This document shows positions 1-7,477 of a DNA stretch of 32,514 bases, piece after piece. The stretch's first letter is position 1. Every line of letters begins with the position of its first letter. Source of the DNA: a virus; IMG/VR virus record IMGVR_UViG_3300042401_001018, positions 1 through 32,514 of that record; one strand, written 5' to 3'. The position numbers and the translations under genes were made by a program. The notes below the pieces were generated by a model. That model had not been told where the DNA came from and ran no database searches. It saw only the letters and a program-made list of their open reading frames with translations.

Positions 1-63
1 CGGGGTTCCCCCGGAATGACATCGTCAAATCCGCAACAGTTTAACAAAATTGACAAACCCTAA
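1..63 (+). CDS. 3' end of an upstream gene (partial, frame uncertain)
   Basis: The window opens inside coding-like sequence. Two frames stay open from the edge: one ends at a TAA at 61-63 and another at a TAA at 42-44. Either could be the C-terminus of the preceding gene. Neither remnant is long enough to recognise. The frame ending at 44 would leave a 47-nt gap before the ParB start at 92, which is similar to other gaps in this genome. Confidence 0.3.
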   Translation, partial: RGSPGMTSSNPQQFNKIDKP

Positions 64-91
64 ACCGGGCTACCTAATTTGCCACCTAAAC

Positions 92-736
92 ATGGATCTA
101 CAAAACACGCCCAACAAAATTGAAATGATCGATACCGCATCGCTCATTCCCTATGCCAACAATGCGAAACTACATTCACCGGAACAAGTTGCACAGATTG
201 CCGCGAGCATCCGGGAATTCGGTTTTAACAATCCGGTGCTCATCGACAAAGACAATGGGATCATCGCAGGACATGGACGAGTGTTTGCCTCTAAACGTCT
301 TGAACTTAAACAGGTGCCTTGCATCCGGCTCTCGCATCTCACTGACGCACAAAAAAAGGCATTCATTCTCGCAGATAATCGCCTCGGAGAAACCGGAGGT
401 GGCTGGGACGAAGAACTAGTACGCGTGGAACTGTTGCAGATTCAAGAAGCAGGACTCAACATCGCACTGACAGGCTTTGACGAGATCACCAATCCGGATG
501 ATCTGAACGAACAAGACAATGTTGGCGAAGTGCCCTTTACCGAATACATCGGAGAACAAAACAATTACATCGTGCTAACGTTTAACAACGAAACCGATTG
601 GCTGATGGCATGGGAACACTTTGGCGTAGAGACAAAGAAGGATCTCTACAAAGTGGGCAAGATGGATCGCATGGGCCTCGGACGAGTGATCAATGGCGGC
701 GAGTACCTTAAAAAGATTACCAACAACAATGGATAA
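92..736 (+). CDS. ParB N-terminal-domain (ParB/Srx fold) protein
   Basis: The protein has about 214 residues. Its first ~100 residues read as a ParB/Sulfiredoxin-fold domain: a strand with a SLIPYANNA start, a helix with EQVAQIAASIREFGF, then NPVLID and the signature GIIAGHGRVFASKRL, followed by a DAQKKAFILADN helix. The C-terminal ~60 residues (ending in a GRVI/GEYL segment) match the tail seen in phage copies next to terminases. In phages this domain is often fused or adjacent to DNA methylases or DNA-modifying glycosyltransferases; here the next gene is a TAGT-like glycosyltransferase. I infer a role in DNA binding or nicking, or in guiding modification, rather than plasmid partition. The ATG at 92 is chosen because a C/A-rich leader (gccacctaaac) precedes it and it gives a normal N-terminus. 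An in-frame ATG at 50 would add 14 residues. Confidence 0.8.
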   Translation: MDLQNTPNKIEMIDTASLIPYANNAKLHSPEQVAQIAASIREFGFNNPVLIDKDNGIIAGHGRVFASKRLELKQVPCIRLSHLTDAQKKAFILADNRLGETGGGWDEELVRVELLQIQEAGLNIALTGFDEITNPDDLNEQDNVGEVPFTEYIGEQNNYIVLTFNNETDWLMAWEHFGVETKKDLYKVGKMDRMGLGRVINGGEYLKKITNNNG

Positions 737-1514
737 TCCTTTCCCGGAATTTCCGATCTTCTCGCCCTCTTACAAGCGAGCCGGTCGCGTGACCACGCAC
801 TTAATTGTGCCGCGAGTGGTTTACGTTGTCGCAGAAAACGAAGCCGATGAATACCGGAAGCAATCCGGCGTGAATGTATGGGCTGTGCCCAACACCGCCC
901 AAGGAAGCGTCTGCCGAATCCGGAACTACATCTTGAACAACTGTGGATCGAAGCAACTGATGATCCTTGATGATGACATCAAGAAAATCGGCTTCCACCA
1001 TGACAAGGATCGTTTCCATACGACACTCACCCCGGAGCAGATCGATTGGCAATTCGGGAATGCGATGCAGATGGCCATCGATGGAGACATTCGCTTTTGG
1101 GGCATTCAGATCTTACCAGATCGAAAAGCCTACCGATCTTATTCGCCGATTAATCTTACCGCATGCATCCTTGGACCGGTGCAAGGCTTTAACAACCTTG
1201 ATCTCCGGTACGATGAGAAATTGCCTTTGAAGGAAGACTACGACCTGTCGCTTCAAGTGCTGAACAAGTACCGCCGCGTGCTCCGCATTAACTTTTTGTT
1301 TTATGATGCGATGCAGAATGAAATGACCGGAGGCTGTTCAACCTATCGCAACATGGAACGTGAGAAGGACCAACTGAAAGCGTTGCAAATGAAATGGGGT
1401 AGCAAGATCGTGCGACAGGATCACGGCAACGCGGCGAAGGCGAATAAGAATTCCAAAAAGAAAACTCTCCACGACATAAACCCGATCATCAAATTTCCCA
1501 TTCCGGGAATGTAA
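729..1514 (+). CDS. TET-associated glycosyltransferase-like (TAGT/GREB1-type GT-A) protein
   Basis: The protein has 261 residues. The GT-A features visible are: an N-terminal strand VVYVVAENEADEYR (res 31-43); the segment SVCRIRNYILNNCGSKQLMI (res 60-79), typical of TAGT proteins; the metal-binding DDD triad at 81-83; and a later KEDYDLSLQVL segment (res 168-178) that would carry the acidic ED catalytic or acceptor motif. TAGT enzymes are predicted (comparative genomics by Iyer, Aravind and colleagues) to glycosylate oxidised pyrimidines in phage DNA, often beside TET/JBP dioxygenases and ParB-like genes. ParB is immediately upstream; no TET/JBP is in this window, so the oxidised substrate may be supplied by an upstream gene or the acceptor may differ. 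The start at 729 sits just before the ParB stop (734-736), overlapping it by 8 nt. An in-frame ATG at 693 would lie deep in ParB. The C-terminus is basic (KANKNSKKK), fitting DNA contact. The family call is from motif recall, not a search. Confidence 0.72.
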   Translation: MDNPFPEFPIFSPSYKRAGRVTTHLIVPRVVYVVAENEADEYRKQSGVNVWAVPNTAQGSVCRIRNYILNNCGSKQLMILDDDIKKIGFHHDKDRFHTTLTPEQIDWQFGNAMQMAIDGDIRFWGIQILPDRKAYRSYSPINLTACILGPVQGFNNLDLRYDEKLPLKEDYDLSLQVLNKYRRVLRINFLFYDAMQNEMTGGCSTYRNMEREKDQLKALQMKWGSKIVRQDHGNAAKANKNSKKKTLHDINPIIKFPIPGM

Positions 1515-1517
1515 GCG

Positions 1518-2141
1518 ATGGCGATACTGCAACAGGATCTGGCAACGAAGTGGAATCTATCGAAAGGCCGCATTTCACAATTAGTGGCAGAAGGCATGCC
1601 GCTGACAAGCGTTGAAGATGCCGAACGATGGAGAGAAGAAAGACACAAGGACACCGGACATGCTCCGGGCAATCACAAGATCGGAGAAGGTGGCCTACAT
1701 GTGGAACAAGACTCCGGGATACCAAAGCAGACCGCCGACGAAGAGATCCTTGAACGTCAGCGATTTCTTGTGCGTGTTTCGCGATCGCAGTACCTTAAAG
1801 CAGTGCAGGAAGGATCGCCGCAACAAGCCCGGCTTTATTCCTCTTACGATAAGACACTTGCCACTCTGACCAAACTTGAAAAACAAGAATGGGAAAGAGC
1901 CATCGCCAATCGAGATTACATCCGGATCAGCCACGCAGTGGAAAGATTCGGCAAGATCCTTCTTCAACTCCGGCAGGAATTAGACCAAGCCGAAGGCGAC
2001 CTGCCGTTGAAGATGAATCCGGAAGATCCGGCCAAGGCGTTAAAGGCTTACCAAGAATGGAAGCGAGCACTGATGGATCGCATATCGCAATCCTCCGACA
2101 TCTCGATTGAAGATGCGATGAAGAACGATGAAACAAACTGA
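1518..2141 (+). CDS. Terminase small subunit (Nu1-like, HTH)
   Basis: The protein has 207 residues. The N-terminal ~40 residues form a winged-HTH of the gpNu1/DUF1441 kind: LQQDLATKWNLSKGRISQLVAEGMPL, followed by a SVEDAERW element. The rest is helical and charged (res ~75-190), with repeated KxxxL/ExxL spacing suited to oligomerisation and large-subunit contact. In lambda-like phages this protein recognises the packaging site and loads the genome onto the motor. It starts 4 nt after the glycosyltransferase stop. Its 3' end overlaps the large terminase start by 14 nt, which supports translational coupling and the paired function. Confidence 0.82.
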   Translation: MAILQQDLATKWNLSKGRISQLVAEGMPLTSVEDAERWREERHKDTGHAPGNHKIGEGGLHVEQDSGIPKQTADEEILERQRFLVRVSRSQYLKAVQEGSPQQARLYSSYDKTLATLTKLEKQEWERAIANRDYIRISHAVERFGKILLQLRQELDQAEGDLPLKMNPEDPAKALKAYQEWKRALMDRISQSSDISIEDAMKNDETN

Positions 2142-3975
2142 TCTCTACGAAGCACAACTTCGATCTCTGCTCTCTCCGGATCCAGACGGAGACATTATCG
2201 CATGGCTTGAACATAATGTGCATTCAGTGCCTTATTCGCCCATTCCCGGACCATTCCGCATTGAGCATACCCCGTACCTTGCAGAACCTCTCCGGGCACT
2301 GACAGATCCGGAAGTGCGAACCATCGTGGCGATGGGGCCGGTGCAATCCGGCAAGAGCATGATCCTTGAACTGTGGAGCGTGTTTGCACCTTCACGTGCA
2401 CCCGGACCGATGCTTCTTTTGCAGGACATCGACATGAACGCACAGGATTGGTCAAAGCGAAGACTCAAACCTTTACTTGAAGCAACTCCGGCATCGCAAG
2501 ATCGGATGCGACAAGACGACAATGGAGGCTGGTCAGTGGTACAGTACGATCGCATGACACAGTGGATTCTCGGAGCAAATAACACTCGCAATCTGCAACG
2601 TCGATCGATCAAGAACCTTGGCGGTGACGAGTGCTGGCTCTGGCCAAAAGGCCACATGAAGGAAGCGATGGCCCGACTCACCGCATTTAATTGGCAAGGC
2701 AAAGCCGTATTCGTTTCGCAGGGCGGAGTGGTAGAAGATGACTTCACCGATACCTTCAACGGAACCGATCGCCGCGAATACATGTTCGCGTGCTTCGGAT
2801 GTGGAACACGGCAAGCATTTGAATGGGAACAGATCGTTTACCCTCCGGAGGCAAAGAAAGCCGAAGGCTGGGATTACGACATCATCCGGCAGAATACCGA
2901 ATACGAATGCAAACAATGCAAACTTCGGTACAAGGATCGCAACAGCGTCCGGGCAGAAATGTGCAAGACCGCAACATTCGTGCCGTTGAATTCAAATGCA
3001 CCAAAGGGCAGAGTCGGCTACCATTGGAATGCACTTTGCGTGCCGTGGGGGCTTTCGTGGGGCGATCTTGCAGTGGAGTGCATCGAGGCCAAGGAAGCGA
3101 TGAGGGAAGGTGCGGAAGATACGAAACGCCGGGAATTCAAACAGAAGCGTCTCGCGTTACCTTGGAGTGACGAACCAGACTTTGATGGCGGAGAGATCCT
3201 TCCCGGCGAATACAACATGTCGCAGGAGTGGGAAAAAGAAGCAGCATTCATCGCAGGAAAAGTAGAAGCAGGGCCGTTCACCCCGGAACAGATCGGAACC
3301 GCAGGTCACGTTCGTTTGCGTTTTCTCACTGTGGATGTGCAGAAAGACCACATGTACTATTTGGTCAGAGCGTGGGCCGCGAATGGGCAGTCGCGTCTTA
3401 TCACGTGGGGCATTGTTAAGACATGGGACGAGATCCGGGCAGTGCAGTTAAAAGTAAAAGTGGCCGATGGATTCACCTTCCTCGATTCCGGCCACATGAC
3501 AGATGAGGTTTACCGAATCTGCTCTCTGTACGGATGGCATGCTACCAAAGGATCCGGCCAAAACGAATTCCCTTGGAAGATCACTGACCCTTCCGCCCGA
3601 TCCGGCGTTCGCATGATCTTCAAACCATTCTCGCGACCGAAGCCGATCGCCACCGCCGGTAAGTGCAATCTTTATCAATTCAGCAACCTGCTGTTCAAGG
3701 ATCTGCTGGCCCGCCTCCGGAAGACCGGAGTGCATACCTATGCCGCAGATGCCGGAGAAGAATACACCAAGCAGATGAACAGCGAAAAGCGAGGAACCAC
3801 GCCAGCAGGGAAACCGATTTGGCTACTTGTCGGAGAACGTGCCAACCACCTATTCGACTGCGAGGTTTTACAATTATTGCCAGCACAGGCTCTCCGGATG
3901 ATCGGCAGAAATCGCAAGAAGCAAGAAGACAAGACCGAGGAAGAAAAAGCGAAAGACGAGAAACAAGTTGACTGA
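2128..3975 (+). CDS. Terminase large subunit, lambda GpA family
   Basis: The protein has 615 residues, close to the usual length of lambda GpA (about 640). It has the packaging ATPase with a Walker A motif GPVQSGKS (res 70-77) and a Walker B region KNLGGDECW with D167/E168. Two CxxC pairs (C222/C225 and C261/C264) form the zinc-binding insertion characteristic of this family. The C-terminal RNase H-like nuclease starts near LRFLTVDVQ (D403 as a metal ligand). The extreme C-terminus is a highly charged K/E helix. It powers DNA translocation into the prohead and cuts the concatemer. It overlaps the small subunit and is followed by a 111-nt gap that carries two motif copies and a hairpin. Confidence 0.95.
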   Translation: MKQTDLYEAQLRSLLSPDPDGDIIAWLEHNVHSVPYSPIPGPFRIEHTPYLAEPLRALTDPEVRTIVAMGPVQSGKSMILELWSVFAPSRAPGPMLLLQDIDMNAQDWSKRRLKPLLEATPASQDRMRQDDNGGWSVVQYDRMTQWILGANNTRNLQRRSIKNLGGDECWLWPKGHMKEAMARLTAFNWQGKAVFVSQGGVVEDDFTDTFNGTDRREYMFACFGCGTRQAFEWEQIVYPPEAKKAEGWDYDIIRQNTEYECKQCKLRYKDRNSVRAEMCKTATFVPLNSNAPKGRVGYHWNALCVPWGLSWGDLAVECIEAKEAMREGAEDTKRREFKQKRLALPWSDEPDFDGGEILPGEYNMSQEWEKEAAFIAGKVEAGPFTPEQIGTAGHVRLRFLTVDVQKDHMYYLVRAWAANGQSRLITWGIVKTWDEIRAVQLKVKVADGFTFLDSGHMTDEVYRICSLYGWHATKGSGQNEFPWKITDPSARSGVRMIFKPFSRPKPIATAGKCNLYQFSNLLFKDLLARLRKTGVHTYAADAGEEYTKQMNSEKRGTTPAGKPIWLLVGERANHLFDCEVLQLLPAQALRMIGRNRKKQEDKTEEEKAKDEKQVD

Positions 3976-3987
3976 CGGCTCTTAACG
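3967..3987 (+). promoter_or_regulatory. Structural-gene motif copy 1 (GTTRAC-N4-GGCT)
   Basis: GTTGAC (3967-3972), four bases TGAC, then GGCT (3977-3980). It overlaps the terL stop codon. It matches four other gap-located copies at the same internal spacing. Its role is unresolved: promoter, regulator-binding site or RNA signal. Confidence 0.5.
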
Positions 3988-4008
3988 TGGGAAGGTGAAA
4001 ACAGAAAA

Positions 4009-4058
4009 GGGCGGGGCTGGACTGCCTTGTGCATTGTGCAGTATTACCGGCCTCGCCC
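4009..4058 (+). other. Long two-part hairpin between terL and the connector gene
   Basis: The arm GGGCGGGGCTGG (4009-4020) pairs with CCGGCCTCGCCC (4047-4058) over 12 bp with two G-U wobbles. Directly inside, ACTGC (4021-4025) pairs with GCAGT (4038-4042), leaving a 4-nt bulge (ATTA) on the 3' side and a 12-nt loop. No U-tract follows, so an intrinsic terminator is unlikely. A folded RNA, processing site or packaging-related DNA element are alternatives. Confidence 0.55.
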
Positions 4059-4065
4059 CCATCTG

Positions 4066-4086
4066 GTTGACCACGGGCTACAATAA
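4066..4086 (+). promoter_or_regulatory. Structural-gene motif copy 2 (GTTRAC-N4-GGCT)
   Basis: GTTGAC (4066-4071), CACG, GGCT (4076-4079), then ACAATAA directly before the ATG at 4087. Together with copy 1 it flanks the hairpin at 4009-4058. Confidence 0.55.
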
Positions 4087-4350
4087 ATGAGTAGATCCGG
4101 CATTTTTCTCGCATACACGCAAGTCGAAGTGGAAGCGATCCTCGCGTCTGCAAAAACCTTGATCACCCAAGGCAAGACTATGATGAAATATGAGGACTCC
4201 GGCACCAGCGTGGAAAAGCAATTTGCGATGCCGGTCAAGGAAGTGATCGAGGAAGCCCGCTACGCTTTGCAGATTAAGGATCCGATTACCTACGGAAAGA
4301 TCGACAGGGTGCGAGTTATCAACTTTCTTAACAACTTCCGAGGACTATGA
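4087..4350 (+). CDS. Small protein in the gpW (head-tail connector) position
   Basis: The protein has 87 residues and is mostly helical, with a central segment YEDSGTSVEKQF that could form the small beta-hairpin of gpW-like folds. An N-terminal helix (VEVEAILASAKTLI) comes before it and a second helix (KEVIEEARYAL) after it. Lambda gpW (68 aa) lies at exactly this place between the large terminase and portal genes and joins head to tail. The assignment rests on position, size and secondary-structure pattern; no diagnostic motif is visible. Its stop overlaps the portal start (ATGA). Confidence 0.5.
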   Translation: MSRSGIFLAYTQVEVEAILASAKTLITQGKTMMKYEDSGTSVEKQFAMPVKEVIEEARYALQIKDPITYGKIDRVRVINFLNNFRGL

Positions 4351-5876
4351 GCAAAAAGAACCGCAAGAAATTCCAGCAACAAGCCCTTAAAAATAAGAAG
4401 GGCATGATCGGATCGCCGCAGAAACAGGCGACCGGAGGCCCGGGCATCTTCTCGAATTTCGAATCGGCAAAATTTAGCAACAAGCGTTCGTGGATCTGGT
4501 CATCGTGGCCGACCGATTTCAAGAAGACGATGACTGTCTTTGATCGGCTCGAAACCACCCGCAAGATGCGGTGGCTCGAACTGAATAGCGGACTCATCCG
4601 GCAGGTGATCAGTGACATCGCACTTTATTCCGTAGGCGATGGCATCAAGCATCGTGCACATACCAACGACCCAGCATGGAATGAGATGGCCGATGACTAC
4701 TTTTGCAAGTGGAGCCGCCGTGGTTGCGAGATCACCGGACGATTCACCTTCCTCGAAGTGCAGAACATCGCCACCCGTTTGATGATCCGGGACGGAGAGA
4801 TCTTCACCTTGAAGACCCGTAACCAAATGGGCAGTGCGATTATTCAATTAATTGAAGCCCACCAAGTTGCTACCGAGAACTCCGGATCACCGCCTTCCGG
4901 CATGGTTGACGGAATTCAATTTGATGCATACGGCAGGGTCGCAGGGTACAACGTTGTCAAAAGCGATGGATCCAGCCGCATGCTTCCCGGACAATCGATG
5001 ATGCATGTATTCGCCCCGGAAGTTGCCACCGGTGCTCGTGCGTATTCGCCACTTCAACACAGCATCAACAACATTGTGGACATGTTGGAGATCCTTTCGC
5101 TAGAAAAAATGGCAGTGAAGGCAGATGGCGACGCGACTCGCGTGATCTACACCGAGCGAGGACAATTTGATTCCGGAGACAATGAAGCATTCGGCATGAC
5201 CCCGGCGACAGTGGCCGGTGCCACTGACACTGATCAAGCATCTACCTTTATCGGCGGAAAGGTGCTCGCACTTAAACCCGGCGAAAAAATGGAAAGCATG
5301 GCGAGCAATCGCCCTTCTCCTACGTTCACAGGATTTATTGAACATCTCCAACGTGATAGCATGCAGGGCACTTTGCCGTTTGAATTCTCGATTGATCCGA
5401 CCAAGGCAGGTGGAGCAACAATGCGATTCGTGCTTTCGAAAGCCGATCGCTATTGCTCTTATGTGCAGAACATTCTTATCAACCGACTACTGACTCCTAC
5501 GTGGGGCTATGTTATCTCCAACGCGATCCGCGATGGAGAACTCCCGGACAATAAGGAGTGGAACCGAGTAGAATGGACTACGCCTCGCCGCGTGACTGTT
5601 GATGCCGGTCGCGAATCCGCACAGAATCGTGCCGACATTGAAGTGGGCTTGAAGACCCGCACCGAAAATTACCAAGAGCAGGGCCAAGACTTTCTTGTGC
5701 AGACCCGACTCCGGGCCGCAGAAATGCGAGCCACCATCGACATCGCCAAGGAATACAATGTGCCGTTTGAAACCCTCTGGCGACCTACGCAGTCACAGAC
5801 CGGATCACTCGACATGCTTGTGAATGGCGAAAACCCCTTGGAACCCAATCAACCTACAAAACCCGAAGACAAATGA
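4347..5876 (+). CDS. Portal protein, lambda GpB family
   Basis: The protein has 509 residues, similar to lambda portal (533). Family-like segments include a WLELNSGLIRQVISDI N-terminal helix region, the HVFAPEVATGARAYSPLQHSI block (res ~215-240), the turn PFEFSIDPTKAGGATMRF and the following helix (SKADRYCSYVQNILINRLLTPTW). It forms the dodecameric ring through which the terminase pumps DNA. It starts on the connector stop and ends overlapping the S49 protease start (ATGA at 5873). The N-terminus is strongly basic (MSKKNRKKFQQQALKNKKG), which may face DNA or RNA during head assembly. Confidence 0.92.
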   Translation: MSKKNRKKFQQQALKNKKGMIGSPQKQATGGPGIFSNFESAKFSNKRSWIWSSWPTDFKKTMTVFDRLETTRKMRWLELNSGLIRQVISDIALYSVGDGIKHRAHTNDPAWNEMADDYFCKWSRRGCEITGRFTFLEVQNIATRLMIRDGEIFTLKTRNQMGSAIIQLIEAHQVATENSGSPPSGMVDGIQFDAYGRVAGYNVVKSDGSSRMLPGQSMMHVFAPEVATGARAYSPLQHSINNIVDMLEILSLEKMAVKADGDATRVIYTERGQFDSGDNEAFGMTPATVAGATDTDQASTFIGGKVLALKPGEKMESMASNRPSPTFTGFIEHLQRDSMQGTLPFEFSIDPTKAGGATMRFVLSKADRYCSYVQNILINRLLTPTWGYVISNAIRDGELPDNKEWNRVEWTTPRRVTVDAGRESAQNRADIEVGLKTRTENYQEQGQDFLVQTRLRAAEMRATIDIAKEYNVPFETLWRPTQSQTGSLDMLVNGENPLEPNQPTKPEDK

Positions 5877-6931
5877 ATTTTCTAACCAAAGCGATCTCCG
5901 GACGCTATCCGTTGCTCATCGAGATCGGCAGGGCTAATGCCTATGCCGAGAAAGTGGCCAATCTGCAAATCTCCGCCGGAATGAAGGCGACCGACATTGG
6001 CAATATGCTTGAAGCAATTTTCGGCAAGCCCGACAGCATGACCAAGGCCGGACCTATTGCGATTATCCCGGTGCATGGCGTGATCGGAAAAAACCTTTCC
6101 GACATTGAGAAACTATGCGGTGCGTGCGACATCGGAGACATCGAGGAATGGCTCGAAGATGCGTGCAACGACAATCAAATCACCACCATTGTTTTAGACA
6201 TTGATTCACCCGGTGGCACGACCACCGGCGTTCCGGAGATCGCAGATTACATCCGGAAGATCAGCAAGAAGACTGTGGCCTTCACCGAAGATGAAGCGTG
6301 CTCCGCCGCTTATTGGATTGGATCGCAGTGCGATGAATTTATTGCCACCACGTCTTCAACTGTTGGTAGCATTGGCGTTTACATCGCGTTGCAGGATCTC
6401 TCCGAAGCCTACAAGATGGAAGGCGTGCGGATGGACATTGTGAAGGCAGGAAAGTACAAGGCGATGGGCTATCCCGGCACCGCCCTCACCGATGATCAGC
6501 GAAACCTTTTGCAGACCGAAGTGGACGAAGTGCACGCAGACTTTATTAGGGCTGTGCTTGCCGTTCGATCCTTTGCTGACAAGGATTGTATGCAGGGCCA
6601 ATCAATGTCCGGCAAGAAAGGTGCCGCAGATGGATTGATCACCGGACTCGTGCATGGCTTTGATGAATTTATGGCAAACCTTAACGAACAGGTGGCCAAG
6701 GATCTTGAAAAGAAAGAAAACCATACCAATCCCGGCATCGGCATGGTTCCCAAAGCAAAACACAAGAAAGACGAGCCTACGGATCCGGACTTTGAAGATG
6801 ACTTCTACGACAAGGACACCGAGGAAGATCCGGTTTGCGATGATGAAAATGACAAGGAAGATGAAGAAGATCCGGACAACCTCCTTCCGGATAAGATGAA
6901 AAAGAAGAAAAAGAAAACCAAGAAGAAGTGA
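5873..6931 (+). CDS. Prohead protease, S49 (SppA/ClpP-type, lambda gpC-like)
   Basis: The protein has 352 residues. The S49 core is clear: the strand TIVLDIDSPGGT (res ~104-116), the nucleophile region EACSAAYWIGS with Ser144, STVGSIGVY, and the basic dyad region VKAGKYKAMG with Lys194 or Lys196. Lambda gpC-type enzymes trim head proteins during maturation. After the protease domain ends near residue 260, the tail is unusual: about 45 residues very rich in Asp/Glu (to res ~335), then a short linker and an almost pure Lys run to the stop. Such a zwitterionic tail could act as an internal scaffold or DNA/portal contact; this is inference. It overlaps the portal stop. Confidence 0.9.
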   Translation: MNFLTKAISGRYPLLIEIGRANAYAEKVANLQISAGMKATDIGNMLEAIFGKPDSMTKAGPIAIIPVHGVIGKNLSDIEKLCGACDIGDIEEWLEDACNDNQITTIVLDIDSPGGTTTGVPEIADYIRKISKKTVAFTEDEACSAAYWIGSQCDEFIATTSSTVGSIGVYIALQDLSEAYKMEGVRMDIVKAGKYKAMGYPGTALTDDQRNLLQTEVDEVHADFIRAVLAVRSFADKDCMQGQSMSGKKGAADGLITGLVHGFDEFMANLNEQVAKDLEKKENHTNPGIGMVPKAKHKKDEPTDPDFEDDFYDKDTEEDPVCDDENDKEDEEDPDNLLPDKMKKKKKKTKKK

Positions 6932-6937
6932 TCACAG

Positions 6938-6958
6938 GTTAACAATCGGCTTACAATA
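6938..6958 (+). promoter_or_regulatory. Structural-gene motif copy 3 (GTTRAC-N4-GGCT)
   Basis: GTTAAC (6938-6943), AATC, GGCT (6948-6951), followed by TACAATAACAGC and the ATG at 6964. It fills the gap between the protease and scaffold-like genes. Confidence 0.55.
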
Positions 6959-6963
6959 ACAGC

Positions 6964-7440
6964 ATGAGCATCGAAGATTCTTTCCGCAAGATGAAGGCCG
7001 CTTACGAAGCGGTTTTCAATTCCGATAACGCGAAGACCTCGCAGATCAAGGAACTCACCGAGAAACTTGAAGCGACTAATGCGATGGTAAACGAATCCGA
7101 CAAGCAGGTTGCCTCTCATATGGAGCAGATCAAGGCTCTCACCGAGGAACTTGCCGCCGCCAAGCAGATCGCTATCGAATTCGAAAAGATCAAGACCGAT
7201 GCCGAATCCATCGCTAACCAGATCAAGGCCGAACAGACCACTGTCGGCAAAAAGGCCGCAGAAATGGCCGCAAGCGTTGGCGTTCAGCCTGTCGAACTTT
7301 CTCCGGCTGTTTCGCATTCTGCGTCTGACGAAGACATCGTGGAAAAGTGGATCGAGATGAAGAAGACCGATGCCAAGGCCGCGTCTCAATTCTATGACAA
7401 GAACCGGGCCTCCATTCTCCGGAAGGCCGGGATCCGCTAA
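6964..7440 (+). CDS. Coiled-coil scaffold-like protein
   Basis: The protein has 158 residues. Residues ~20-100 carry continuous heptad-like K/E/A/L/I spacing (SQIKELTEKLEATNAMV, HMEQIKALTEELAAAKQ) predicting a long coiled coil. A Ser/Pro-rich linker (VQPVELSPAVSHSASDEDI) and a compact basic C-terminus (FYDKNRASILRKAGIR) follow. A coiled coil with a small basic C-terminal domain immediately upstream of the coat gene is the usual look of a scaffolding or capsid assembly protein. A decoration or minor head protein remains possible. It is preceded by motif copy 3. Confidence 0.6.
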   Translation: MSIEDSFRKMKAAYEAVFNSDNAKTSQIKELTEKLEATNAMVNESDKQVASHMEQIKALTEELAAAKQIAIEFEKIKTDAESIANQIKAEQTTVGKKAAEMAASVGVQPVELSPAVSHSASDEDIVEKWIEMKKTDAKAASQFYDKNRASILRKAGIR

Positions 7441-7477
7441 AACTTTTTTTAATCCTCAACCTAACTAATTACATACT

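Noticed and set aside
693-728. Upstream ATG extension of the glycosyltransferase
   Set aside because: It would begin deep inside the ParB gene in another frame and add a low-complexity N-terminus. The ATG at 729 fits the common overlap pattern.
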